Of a DNA stretch of 64,000 bases, positions 10,097 through 21,268 are shown piece by piece. Origin of the DNA: Nothophaeocryptopus gaeumannii (taxonomy: Eukaryota; Ascomycota; Dothideomycetes; Mycosphaerellales; Mycosphaerellaceae); NCBI GenBank assembly GCA_031771865.1, contig JASISA010000023.1, positions 930,001-994,000 of the forward strand, written 5' to 3'. The notes beneath the pieces were generated by a model, which ran no database searches, had not been told where the DNA came from, and worked only from the letters and a program-made list of their open reading frames with translations. Made by a program: the position numbers and the translations under genes. The first letter of the stretch is position 1, and each line of letters opens with the position of its first letter.

Positions 10097-12087
10097 CTAG
10101 TTGTAGCTTGGAGCCTCGTAACCAGCCGGCTTGCTTGGGATGGGCGTAACATACGCGGTGCTGACTGGGACAGCATACGAAGTCGATGAAGAGCTGCTAG
10201 AGCTTGATGGCGCCCCGTACCCCGGTGCTGAAGGAGCGCTGGTGGACGATGATGGAGCGTAGGTGAATGGAGCACTGCTGCTGGAGCTGGAGCTGCTTGA
10301 GATGTTGACTGGGGATGCAGGAGTCGTGCTGGATGAGCTGCTGCTGCTGCTGGATGGAACACCGTATCCAGGTGCCGATGGAGCAGAGCTGGTGGAGCCA
10401 GAGACTGGAGCGACCGGGCTGCTAGAGCTGGAGCTCTTGGATGGGTAGGGGCCTGGAGCAGTACCAGTGCTGATAGGAGCGACTGGGAAAGAGCTGCTGC
10501 TTGAGCTGCCGCCGTACGACGGGATGGAGGCTGGCTTGGTGTAAGAGGTGGCGAAGCCAGTGCTGCCAGCGTAGCCAGAAGAGACGGATGCGCTGCCAGT
10601 TGGGTACCAGGCGGAGGAGCTGCTCTGGATTGGGCCAACAGTATTCTGAGTGCTGGAGCTGGCTGGGACAGTAACATAAACGGTCTCCTTCTCAGTGACA
10701 GTGACAGTGGTTGGGGCGCAGACAGAGCCGGAAGCAGAGCCAGATGGGCTGCCGTAGCCACCCGCGCTGACCGGGACAGAGGAGCTGCCGTAGCCGCTTG
10801 GGCTGCCCTGGGTGCTTTTCACTGGGTAGACAGTGATGAAATTGGTGATAGTAGAGGTTGACTTGACCGTGGTGAAGCCAGTCGTGGTTGGCTGCCCGCC
10901 GCCGTAGCCTGGAGCGGAGGAAGAGCCAGTTGGCTGAGCCTCAGAGCTGCTTGGCTTGGTCAAGTAGACGGTCTGAATCGTATTAGTCAATGTCGTCTTT
11001 TGCAATTCATTTTGATTCAACTTACGGAGGTGAGATAGAGGGTCGAGGTGGTCTGGACGGTGGTCGTAACAACGGTGGTCGACGACCCGTGGCCAAGAGT
11101 GTAAGTCAGGGTCTTGTTCTGGACGATCTCGGAGGTCGAAGCGTAGCCACTTGGGACTGGAGCGCTGGAGGAAACACCAGTGCTTATAGGAGCGACTGGA
11201 TAAGAGGAGCTCTTGCTTGGGTACGATGGGACCGAAGCAGAGGAAGAGAGTTTGGAAGCAGAGGCCTCTGGGCACACGGTGGTGTAGACAGAGACGGTGC
11301 TGGTAGTAAGAACGTGGGTCTTGCTCTCAGCTGGGCAGTTGGTGACGGTTGCAGCGCAGCTAGTAATAGTGTAGACCTTGGTCTCGGAGATCGTAGCGGT
11401 GGTGTACTTCTCAGAGGAAGACGATGGATAGGCTCCAGTGGTCAATGGGATGGAGGGCTTGGTGGAGCTGCCAGTGCCCATGATTGGCGCAATTGGGGAG
11501 GATGAGGATCCAGTACCATACGCAGGGACGGTTGGCTTCGAGCTGCTGGAGGATGAAACTGGAGATCCGGGGGTTGAAGAAGACGCAGAAGACGACCAGG
11601 ATGAAGAAGCGGATGTGGACCAGCTTGAAGAAATTGATGAAGAGCTGGATGGGCTTCCGTATCCAGGCGCGGATGGTGCGCTTGAAGTTGAAATGGGCGA
11701 GTAAGGAGTCGACGAGCTGGATGAAAAGCTTGAAGAGCTGCTGCTGCTGCTGCTGCTGCTGCTGGCACTGTATCCCGGAGCTGATGGGACGCTCGAAGTT
11801 GACACCGGGGAGTATGGCGTCGAAGACGAAGATGAAGACTGGCCGTAACCTGGTGCCTGAGGAGCGCTAGAAGTGCTCACTGGCGCAGCTGGAGTTGAGC
11901 TGCTTGAGCTTGCGCTATAACCGGGAGCAGCTGGAGTCGTTGCGGAGACAACCTCGCTCGATGTCGAGTTGGAGCTGTCGCCACCATATCCAGCGGGTTG
12001 CTCGCCGTATGCGGCCGGGGCCTCTTTTCGGACCTGGGCGTTTGCGCCAGCCAAAAGGGCGGCGAAGACTGCGATCTTGGTGTACAT
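10097..12087 (-). CDS. Serine-rich, repeat-containing secreted cell-wall/mucin-like protein
   Basis: Two exons, 11026-12087 and 10097-10972, with a 53-base intron; 645 residues. A signal peptide (MYTKIAVFAALLAGANAQ) is followed by seven APGY-containing blocks separated by long Ser runs and Pro/Thr-rich spacers. The blocks are interrupted by Thr-rich, Cys-containing stretches (VYTITSCAATVTNCPAESKT, then VYTTVCPE) common in fungal wall proteins. Dense Ser/Thr predicts heavy O-mannosylation. The C-terminus ends in PSYN with no hydrophobic tail, so a GPI anchor is unlikely. A (CTG)n run at 11738-11764 encodes Ser on the minus strand and is prone to length change. Exact function unknown. Confidence 0.85.
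11738..11764. repeat. (CTG)9 trinucleotide run encoding poly-Ser on the minus strand
   Basis: Nine CTG units lie inside exon 1 of the serine-rich wall-protein gene. On the coding strand they read as AGC Ser codons, so length changes keep the reading frame. Confidence 0.85.
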
Positions 12088-13312
12088 GGTTTGTTCGAAT
12101 CGGATTGAATCGGTGTATTTTCAAAAGTGTTGTTTGCGACGAATATGATGGTGAGGCTAGAAGTCAATTCCGCCGGAGAAGACGCAACACGCAGAAATGA
12201 GTGACTGAAGTGCTAAAGAGCGTAAGTGCCTACGAGAGACAAGAAGGAGGGTGCGTCGCGAACGAAGCCTTCGTGAAGGGAGGCAATCGAAAGAAGAAGG
12301 ACCAGGTACGAATGTTATAGGGGATGGCGTAACAAAAAAACCAGCAAGGCCGTTGTGCCCCTGTCGCCAACTAAGATCCTGTCGCATCCGGCCGCAATTT
12401 ACGAGAATCAGCGGTCACAAAGCTAATCTGCTCCGAGAGGAAGCTTTCGGGAGATGATTGGGCGGTACCTTACATGGGGCGGAGAAGAGGCTGAGCCAAG
12501 CGGAGGCGCTATCGATACATCTGGTGAAGAGCACCGTTCAGATGCAGGTACTGCGCGAAGGCTTGAGCCGCCGCATCAACTGTGCCGTGCATCATGCTGG
12601 TCCTCATTCGCTGGCCGTGAAGAATGATAGTTTGCTGTCAGCGTCAACAGGACGGTGTGCTGTCCAGCGCGTCGCAACCATTGGCAAGCAGGTCATGAAT
12701 ATAGTCGCTGTTGCTATTCGACGTCTTGCCACTGCATTGGGTTTGTACGGAAGTCTGGCGATTTCGCGTGGACTGGCGTCGTAAGCTGGTCTCCATCCGT
12801 ACAATTACATCCTATTAGGCACCCTGTCGTCGATAGGGAGACGGACGACGGCGTGTGCAAGCGGTTGCACCAAGCAGCGGGGTGAAGCATAGGCGCTCAC
12901 GCAGTGCTTGTTGTGCAACAGCATGGCAGCATCTCGCATCATCATCGGGACCTTGCTTCGCATCCGCAGCTACTCGTCGGACGATGCACCTCGCCGTCGC
13001 CACGCAGCGTGGCCGGGCCACCATCTCGTGAGCTCGTGGAGGTGCATTGAGCATGCGGCGACCAGCAGCGGAAAAGTGAGTCGTGTTTGTCTCTGCGGCC
13101 GTTCTTCAGAATCGTCCCTCGGTCTCTCTGGTCTTCGGGGCCTGGCAATGCCGTGTTTCATCCTAAATTTGAGCATCTGGAGCGCAGCGGCGCGATGTTA
13201 GCTGGCGACGGTCGGAGAATAAATCTTGCTCATCCTGATCAACCGTTGGCAAAGGAGCGTCGACGGCGCCTCTGCTTATATGACGACGAGGGGCCTCTCA
13301 TCTTACCCAGCG
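12088..13312. other. Upstream region of the wall-protein gene, no supported gene
   Basis: This stretch lies upstream of the wall-protein start codon and should carry its promoter. The many short open frames overlap on both strands and none shows a recognisable motif. Confidence 0.45.
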
Positions 13313-13734
13313 CTAGGCAAAGTTCTGGTTTTCCGCGACCTTCAAGACTGCTTCGTTTAGCTCGGCATTGTGTTCCCGAGAGCTGAAGAGAAGCGTGGGT
13401 ATGGCATTGGAGTCTTCAGCGCGATGTCGTATCAGCTTCCCGCTGCGGCTTGACGCCGCAATGTGGAAGGATGTGCAGGACTGGCCCTCAGCATAGATGG
13501 CGTCCGGTGTGGCGGCCAGCGTTTCGAGATGTCGCGTGGAAAGCTCCAGGACCAGGAAGTGCACGTTTGGATCCGAGTCGGGAACCACACGACCTCGCGT
13601 GCCGTGCGCCGGCGGGTGTAGATTATGGGAAGATGCTGGTTGATGGCAAACTCTCTCCAGCTTGCTTCCACGGTAAAGTGAAGCTTTTTTCCCCTGCACG
13701 ATTCGCGAGCGGGTCCGAGAATAACATCGTCCAT
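13313..13734 (-). pseudogene. Frameshifted hypothetical gene
   Basis: Two coding-like frames meet near 13590. The upstream frame starts at an ATG (13734) and reads MDDVILGPARESCRGKKLHF, later ASWREFAINQHLPIIYTRR. The downstream frame reads DPNVHFLVLELSTRHLETL, then AIYAEGQSCTSFHIAASSRS, and ends with a stop at 13313. Both use GC-ending codons typical of real genes here. No good GT-AG pair links them, so a single-base indel is more likely than an intron. The joined product would be about 140 residues. I do not recognise the family. It could also be an intact gene with an assembly error. Confidence 0.42.
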
Positions 13735-14377
13735 GAAACGTGATGTCGTCAAGATAAGAGTATGGGAGATCGAATATGGAAGATCGAGTGATGGTTGGAA
13801 GCATACCATCAGTGCGCACGACGGTTGAGATGAGAAAGAGGACATGTTGCAGCTGTCGGCCGCCTCGGGCCAGCATTCCACGCCGACGTCAGCTCTTGGC
13901 TGTGATGGCAAGCGAAAGTGTATCAGAACGCCTGGGCACCGTGGTCGATGCCAGGATGCCCAGCTCACCCGCAAGGACGGAACCGGTGGAAAGACTTCAA
14001 CACCGCCAACTCTGCACTCACCCTTGGTCAGCGCGACGCGACATGAGAACAACAACATATGCTGCGAGCTGCGCGGGCCAACTGCGCGGAGTATGCATTC
14101 AACATGGCCGGCTGCATTCCCCCTGCCCTCCCGGTAGCTAATCGATGCTCAAGCGATGAGCATCGCGGACATGGCCTCACAGCAGCCGCATTCATTGACC
14201 TCTCGATCAAGGTGCTCGCATCCTTCGACATACACAAGTCTCGATACACTCACTGCGAGAATCACCTCGATTAGGAGTCAAGATATTAGACCGCCATCTT
14301 CAGGGCACCGCATCGCATCAGTCCAGATGAAACCAAACGGCAACGGAGAAGCTTCGAACATGTTCTTTATTGACATC

Positions 14378-14614
14378 TCAAACAGCTATCGTTCGTCTTC
14401 TCCCCATTTGGACTGGCCCATATCTGAGACGGCACCGCGACGTGGGACTTCCAAATACGTTCTTCACGTCTACTGTAGCACCTCCCAAGAACACCTCCTG
14501 TGCTGCTCGACATAGCAGTTCGACCCTAAGTGCCTTAGGTTGCAAGATCCGGTGCCTCAGGAGCTCGGCTATCGTTTTCTTGACTGGGAAGGCCTCGCTG
14601 GTTTTGGACTTCAT
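14378..14614 (-). CDS. Small hypothetical protein, possibly a truncated gene
   Basis: The frame from the ATG at 14614 encodes 78 residues, starting MKSKTSEAFPVKKTIAELLR and continuing through VELLCRAAQEVFLGGATVDV. Codon use is coding-like and the first half looks like an amphipathic helix. The frame stays open upstream without an ATG until about 14836, so a longer or spliced model is possible. No signal peptide or known domain is visible. It may be a fragment of a decayed gene. Confidence 0.33.
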   Translation of the reverse strand: MKSKTSEAFPVKKTIAELLRHRILQPKALRVELLCRAAQEVFLGGATVDVKNVFGSPTSRCRLRYGPVQMGRRRTIAV

Positions 14615-15185
14615 CTCCTTTCTATCTTGTGCACGAGATGAGCAATCTAAGCTGGCCAAGCTCTTCGTCGTGATCGTGAGAAGAAATCGCAGCTGCGATT
14701 GATGTACAGATGGCACGCAGGGCAGTTCAACGACAGCTGAACAGCATGTTCTTTCTCGCGGGCTGATCAGAAACTTCGTACGATCGATGCCATCCTGGCA
14801 TGGACAGTGTTCTGCTTCCATCAGGAATTCGACCAACCTTGACGTAAATCTACCTTTAAGAAAGGTCCTTTTCCCTTTGAGCTCTCCTGCTGACCTGCGG
14901 TCATTTCTGTGCTCGCCTGAGCACTAGCGATGAGCTCTAGAATGAGGTGGTAGAAGTATGTCGCAAGAGACACCAGCATTTCTTGTTCAGGTTAGTCCCC
15001 GTCTGACTATGGACAAAGCCAGCCTACAGTGATGCTTGAATACATTCTGTCTGAGACATACGTCTGTCATTGCCTGTAAAGCAAGTCATGAGAAGGTAGG
15101 AATCCAGTAACGCGTCGATTCTTCTACAAAAATCATCTTTCCTCCAAAGAGGATACTTTAACAAATCCCGAGCACAGGTCCCAAC

Positions 15186-16052
15186 ATGCCGCGTCCAAAT
15201 CGCAAATCCTATCAACGCCTTCCAGACCCTCTAAGACGCAGCCCACCGACACCTGCGACGACTCACTTCGACACTACTTTACACTCGGAGCCACCAAAAT
15301 TCAAGGCTATCAACTGGCGATCGCTCTCTACCCGGGAATTCACCACACAACAATATTCCGCCACGGCACCTCCCATCCACAGGGCGAAGCCTCCTTTGTA
15401 CCTCCAACACCGCCCCTACAACTTTCTCACCCCCATCGTCGCCCACTGGTCCTCCCTGCCTTCCCTCCGCCGTACCCGCATTCATCACTTCATCCGCCAC
15501 TGGCGCTACACAATTTTCCTGCGCTGGTGCAAGCTCACCTACCCGGATGATTTCTGGCCGTATTGGAGTCAAGTCTATCGCGTAGCTCGGATTTGGTTGA
15601 GAAGTATGAGCGAGGTGACGCTGAGGGCTTGGGAGAGGATGGCCATGAGGATGTGCGCTGAGAGTGAACAAAGGGAGAGGGAAAGGAATGAAAAGCGCTG
15701 GACGACGTACCCATGGCTGGGAGAGGGAGGATTGGAGTTGGAATTGAGGGGAAGTGGGGATGAGGAGGAGGAGGGGCTTGAGAGGAGGGAGAAGGAAAGG
15801 GAGGAGAGGGTGATGGCGGAGAAATTGAAGTGGGTTATTGCGGTTTGGAATCACGAAACAGGACGAGTGGATCGGGTGCAAGGGGCGGTTAGGTTGGCCG
15901 AAACAGAAGAAGCGTGGTATGGGTATTTGTTAAGTCATTCGGTGATGATTTGGAGGAGAGAAGATATGCCGTGGTGTGAGAGGCATGTAAAAGAGGAGAG
16001 GGAGATGGTGAGGAGGGAGATGGCAAAGAAGGACAAGCAGGCTAAAAAGTAA
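15186..16052 (+). CDS. Hypothetical protein, basic and charged
   Basis: Uninterrupted frame of 288 residues from an ATG. The N-terminus is basic and Pro-rich. The centre is rich in Trp, Tyr and Arg (HHFIRHWRYTIFLRWCKLTY, then DFWPYWSQVYRVARIWLRSM). A long Glu/Arg-rich segment, probably a charged helix, follows, and the end is Lys-rich. There is no signal peptide or recognised domain. The opposite strand has a 200-residue shadow frame that is less coherent. Codon use changes from C-ending in the first half to G-rich in the second. Confidence 0.6.
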   Translation: MPRPNRKSYQRLPDPLRRSPPTPATTHFDTTLHSEPPKFKAINWRSLSTREFTTQQYSATAPPIHRAKPPLYLQHRPYNFLTPIVAHWSSLPSLRRTRIHHFIRHWRYTIFLRWCKLTYPDDFWPYWSQVYRVARIWLRSMSEVTLRAWERMAMRMCAESEQRERERNEKRWTTYPWLGEGGLELELRGSGDEEEEGLERREKEREERVMAEKLKWVIAVWNHETGRVDRVQGAVRLAETEEAWYGYLLSHSVMIWRREDMPWCERHVKEEREMVRREMAKKDKQAKK

Positions 16053-16228
16053 GGGAATCTGGACAAGGCTGGAAAATTATATGCGTGACGAACTATCGAG
16101 GGCGGATTACATATGAAGCCTCTTGACAGACCTATCCCATATCTCCCCCTCGTCGTAATCAGACTCCTTACCAACCTCCACGTCTGCCTCAGCAAATCGA
16201 CAATAGACCCTCGTGAAGCCCACCATGC

Positions 16229-17223
16229 CTAAACTTCCTTACACTTCTTCTCCCATTCATCGGCACTGCGAGCTCCATACTGCAGGTTCGGAAGAACAAG
16301 CACCAAAAACACAAAATCGCTAGCCTGACTTCGTTGAAGCCAGCCCCCAGAACGTACAGCTCCATCTATTTTCTCCCACACCTCATCCTCCTCGTTAGAA
16401 TCCTCAACCAAGAACATCGGACGACCTGTGCCTCGCTTCTTCTTCATCGAAGATGACAAAGTGACCTTCGAGCTGCTCACAGGAAGAGGACGAGCCTTGT
16501 GCTGAAGGGAAGTCTTGAATATGCCTGTTGTGAGTGGCAAACCGCACCAGAGCGGATTGTTCCAGTCGTTCAGATTATCGAGTAGCATGTCAGCGTCTGG
16601 AAATGTGGCCTCTTGATGGGTGAAGAGGGAGAGGTCGAGTGTTGCGAACCATTCGGATTCATTTTGTGGGTCTGGTTCAGCAGAAGGGATTGACGGAGTT
16701 ATAGGGCCCATCTCAAGTTGCTCGTGGAGTCCCCTCTCAAGCGAGGCAGTATTGGAGTGGTTGATGACCGAGACGATTGACGGTGACCGCAGTGAGGCTC
16801 GGGAGCGTTCTGTTGACTATTTCGACCTAATGTTGAGGAGGAATATATGAACGGCCGTGAAGTTACTCCTATGAGACCTTCAAGGGCTTCATCTGCCAGT
16901 CTACCCTGAACGGTGTTCTGCGTTCCTGGGTCGTCTTCTCGTTGGTCTTGCTCCGGGGCATTCGTTGCTTCTGAAGGTCTCGTCCGGGTTCGGCCTAAAT
17001 GAGTCTCTTGCTCATGCCTCATGACCAGGTCCCTCCTAGACAACCGTTGAGAGCAGTAATGGCATTCATACCGCAAGACGACCTTTCCAGGCTCGACACA
17101 TCTTGCTACAGATCGTCTGTGTCGATATAGGCTCTCCTTTTCAGTGAAGGTCTTGAAGCAGGTCAAGCATTGGATCTGCCTGCTCCTCGACGGCAGGAAT
17201 GCGCTGTTAGTGCTGGTAGACAT
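16229..17223 (-). CDS. C2H2-type zinc-finger protein with two N-terminal fingers
   Basis: Two exons, 16867-17223 and 16229-16816, with a 50-base intron (GTAACT to AATAG); about 314 residues. Two finger-like motifs lie near the N-terminus. The first is CLTCFKTF with RHRRSVARC, whose last ligand is Cys or absent. The second is a classic CHYCSQRLSRRDLVMRHEQETH. The rest is low complexity and acidic, with no other domain. Splicing removes an in-frame stop and joins GLIG to STERSRASLRS, giving one open frame to the stop. Nuclear DNA binding is the likely role; targets are unknown. Confidence 0.68.
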
Positions 17224-17904
17224 TGACAACTCAACGTTGTTAATCACGGGATCATCTCAGCAGAGTCACAAGTGCTGGACAAGATTTCTTCAGAGGTCAG
17301 CGTCACAACCAGGCTGCCAAGCGATGGAGGTGCTCGTGTCACACTACTAGCTGTCTTGAGTATGTCGTACAAGCACCTCCATTGATGACTTACGAGGCGG
17401 CTTACAGAAGACGTGAGTAAGGCTTGGGTGCGCATGATGTGATGTACATTAGATACGTGCATAGTCTGGTCTGCTCGAGGCTTTCAAATTTTCTCTAACA
17501 GCTATGCATGAGCTGTGAGGATCGCAAGAGGAGATGAACAAGTAGAGTCGGGAGAAATAAAATGCGCGTGAAGTGCAAAGGGGTAGATAGAGAAATATGC
17601 AAAGAAACGATCAGCAAGCATCCTCACTTACGCTTCTAACATATTTGTAATGTAGCTCTTGTACGTTCTTGTTGTCTGTTTCTTGTCCTGATTTTTCCAT
17701 CCCTTTCTGGGACTTGCAACGCTCTTACATCAGCGCCAGTCCCGTCAAAGTCTCAACCTCTGACATGCTCGGACCTGAAACGAGCACAACGAGTGAAATG
17801 TCTCTTGGAACAATGGCTCTGTTTGAGCGAATGTCTCGGTTCTGGTGGTGACCGGTTGATTCTCTGGCAAGACATGTATTGAAGTGTTCTCGACGAGCAA
17901 TACC

Positions 17905-18245
17905 CCTCGAAATGGTGTTGAGGGAGACTCTGACGCCATGGAGATTGAGTGCGCCGTCGCAAAGCCGCAACAGGTGAGAGAGCTTCACATTCCACTGCCT
18001 CCGCTGGCACTGTCTGTTCAAAGGGTGCTGAAGGCGACTCTAGCAGCCTGGAGATCCAGTGCTTGGTCGAAGCGCTGTCTGTCCAAAGGGGAAGCGAATT
18101 CAGCAATTTGGAGATCGAGTGCCAGATCGAAGCGCCGTAGCAGGTGAGGAAGCTTCCCACGCCATCATCTCTGCAGAACATGTTTGCTCAAAAGGTGCCA
18201 GAAGTCACTCTGGCAGCATGGAGATCGACCATCCCTTCGAATCAA
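17905..18245 (+). repeat. Degenerate tandem repeat, frame-shifted between units
   Basis: Two long units begin with CAGGTGAG at 17971 and 18141, 170 bases apart. Each carries TGTTCAAAGG or TGCTCAAAAGG-like and GGAGATC motifs in the same order. Partial units lie at 17914-17960 and 18077-18135. Translated, the units share a pattern like CSKGAxxxSxSxEI, but they fall in different frames and stops lie between them. This suggests a once-coding repeat that has decayed. Each unit starts with a splice-donor-like CAG|GTGAG, so an exon-repeat gene cannot be ruled out. Confidence 0.5.
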
Positions 18246-18657
18246 CGTCCCAGATCCCATTCGAGTCTTCCAGCTTTTCATATCCGCCGCGAGCATACGG
18301 ACGTCGCACCTGTCCATCTAATCAGCCATCGCATGAGGGAGCCAAATGGCTCCAGTCCATCCACCGCCTCTCACAAGACACCAGCGTGCGAACATGTCGT
18401 GTGGTGGACGTGATGAGCATGGTCATTCGCTCCCCAGGAGAGGAAGCACAAAAACGCGCCCATTTCCACCATTCCTCCCTCTCCCAAACACCCCACTTCT
18501 TGTAACCAAAGTGCGACCCAAATCCACTTTGAACAACATTAGCATCCAACCAAGTGACTCCACTTTACTCACCAAGGGCGTACCAACCTCACGCAACATC
18601 TATCTCCACAGACCAACCACCTACCAAGCTACCAGAAGCGACTTCCAGTACTTCCAA

Positions 18658-19399
18658 ATGCGTGCTGTCCTCGGAGCGGTTCTGGGTCTGGTCGCTACCA
18701 CCCTAGCCACCGTTCACGATATCTGCGGCTACATCAACACCAGCTGCGCGATGTATGTTGACGAGTTCGAATGTTGCCAGAATGTCCCGCCCGGCTATTG
18801 CTGCGACCCATTCCTCGGCACAAATCATCTCAGTGGCTCAAGTCGAACAGCACTGGATGTTCGACGTCTACGGCTCGTCTAGATGCGACCGCTTCCTCCT
18901 ACACAGTATGAAAAGGCGGCCACTTTCAGGAGCTGGGCCAATCTGCACCGGACAATTGGCTGTTGGGATGCCGGCATCTTCTGGCAGAATCACGATGGAC
19001 ACGGACGGGTGGGTGCCACAGCCTCCTCAAAGAGCCAATACGTACGCGGATCAGGGTCAATATTACCGCCCAGGTCGCCTGCGACGGACGCCTGGCCAGG
19101 AGCAGAACACCACAGCTCAGACGCAAAACAAGGAGCCCGTGAAGTGCGTCAGACCGACGATTGTGGGCTGGGTCACCGAAGACGGCGTCCTGCATGAGAT
19201 CCAGTACACGGAGAGCCAGGCGGCGGAGGTATCAAAGCTTCGGGCGAAGAAGGACTATGCTGCTCTTGCGAAGTACCCGGACAGCAACCCAAGGTCTTCC
19301 AACTGGAAGAGGTTCCACGATCCAAACTATCCGAAAATGCAGATGTGGCAACCGAACGATTCCGAGTCTAAGGGCAACGGAACTGGCTCCAAGCTCTGA
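18658..19399 (+). CDS. Candidate small secreted protein; gene model uncertain (intron or frameshift)
   Basis: An ATG at 18658 opens a signal peptide (MRAVLGAVLGLVATTLATVH) followed by a Cys-rich stretch (CGYINTSC, ECCQNVPPGYCCDP). That frame stops at 18882. A second frame, clearly coding, runs to the stop at 19399 (PVKCVRPTIVGWVTEDGVLH, then SNWKRFHDPNYPKMQMWQP). One GT-AG pair that joins them in frame is 18773-18833, with a weak GTTGCC donor, but it removes most cysteines. A one-base indel near 18811 would keep them. A third frame also looks coding near 18890-18990, so several lesions are possible. An extracellular or effector-like role is inferred from the signal peptide and cysteines. Confidence 0.45.
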
Positions 19400-21268
19400 G
19401 TGCAGAAGAGACGCCTCGTGGGCCATTCGTGAGCATAGGCGGAGACAGCACGCGCGAGAACGACAGCATGGCTGCATGACTGCATGATTTGATGACCTGG
19501 GATATGTTAGCATTTGATCAACAAGGAGTACTCTCCACTCTGGAATGACTTGAAATAATGCCGGCAAAAGATTAAGTTTTGGATTGATGATTGGAGATGA
19601 CTGCAAACGGTATTCTCGACTCGAAGTTCGGTTGGAAAGCAAAGCAGCTCAGCATATTTTTGAACGGCATAGACTGTGTATTTACTCGTGAGGAGCAACT
19701 TGAATTTAACGGCGTTGGGGTATAGTTCATGCGTGGCTTCTCCAGTGATCAAGTGCCGTCTGTGTGTCCAGAAGCGAATTCGTGACCTCGAGAAAGTTGG
19801 CAGGCGTGTGAGAGTGCTAGGTAGCGGGGCTCGTGATGAATTGCTGGTCGTCTACAGCCCGATTGCAGAATCGCATTGAATGCGAAGTTGGATGTCTGGA
19901 CAAGGCGTATCCTCGGAAGAACGACGTACTCGCATCTTAACTGCGAGACCAAGGACCGAGCTACTGGAGTCGAGATCAGCACGACATAGCTAGTCGTCTA
20001 CAAAGCAACAGTCCTCAACAGGTAGGCCTGCGAACAGCTGTTGCCTCTGATACCGCATCCTGCAGATACGACTGATTGCGGCGCCCACGATGCGCGTTTT
20101 GGCAAACATATCAGGGACATGTCAATGGCAAAGAGACAGATCATGTTGCTGAAGCCGTCCTCGTTCGGTCGAAATAAACCAAGATCTTCCGAGGACCGGT
20201 CGGTGATGATATGTGCTCACAGCGAAGAGGAGACCTCCACTTCGTGCTTGACCTGGCCAATATCACTCTGCGAGGATGCAACTAGAGTGGCATTCGGGCC
20301 CGAGAAGAAAGCTATCGTGATCTGCTCGGCCCCTTGAGATCATCAATAGATACTTTGGCAGTATCAGATGGCTGGTCGTACGAGATCCCTGCCCCATGGA
20401 ACTTCACCTGCAAAGCAATCCACTTTCACAGACCATCGGAAGAGCATTGCAGGCAGCGTGAAGGAGAAAGATGCCTGATAGGAGACTGTACGGGGAGAGG
20501 ACGGCAGAGAAGATCGCTTCTGCTCATATGCCTCAGGACTGCGGAACGCTTACGTCTCGTCTCAGCTGGGCAGGGGTGGCGAAGCGGGTGGCGATGCTCC
20601 CGAGGATGGGGTCCAGGCGCGTCGTCTAATCGCGTGCGAGGCAGCGGTGCAGGCAGAGGATGGCGGACGATGCGGCTGCACAGGCTGGAGATGCGGCGTG
20701 GAGGGCAGGATTGGCATTTAGGCCGCCGGTGCCTGCAGGCATGAGCGACGGAAAGCGAAAGAGAGGAGCATGTGCAAGACGTGAGGAGACGTGAGATGTC
20801 CGCCAAGACCAGCGCTGGGATCGCCCGCCTGTCCCAGCTTTTGGTGAGAGGCTGTTGCCGTTGTTGCTTGCGCCTTCCTCACCAATCTCGACAACCGACA
20901 ACCGGCAAACCGATTCCCTCCCTCCCTCCAACACACCATCGACTCATCGTCCATTGTCTGCAGCAAGGACGTCCGCCGCACCTGACGCATCTCAGCACAA
21001 AGCGCGAAGGTCGATCAGACGCTCAAACTAGTGCAGTGAGCGCGCTCGGAGGCCAGCAAACACAGCCAGCAGCCCCAAGAGCGGCGCGAGAAGGCTTGGC
21101 CTGAAGGTACGAACCACCTCCGACCACCTTAGACCTCAACTCCTCCTTGCAACCCATACGCCATCCAATCCACCACCAAGTCTGCACCATCACCACCGCT
21201 GCTGCTCACCGTCACTACTCCGCGGCATATAAACTCCCTACCAGGGCACTCATTAACCCGTCGCGCAG
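19400..21268. other. Intergenic; upstream region of Rho1
   Basis: No supported gene. The last 400 bases are rich in C, CT and CA tracts, typical of highly expressed fungal promoters and 5' leaders. A TATA-like CATATAAA lies at 21226-21233, about 36 bases before the Rho1 start codon, so it may sit within the leader. Confidence 0.45.

Noticed and set aside
10097..10160. GPI-anchor signal on the serine-rich wall protein
   Set aside because: There is no hydrophobic C-terminal tail; the protein ends in PAGYEAPSYN.
20334..20744. 136-residue plus-strand frame upstream of Rho1
   Set aside because: It is very Arg/Gly-rich, overlaps an equal minus-strand frame and has no recognisable feature.
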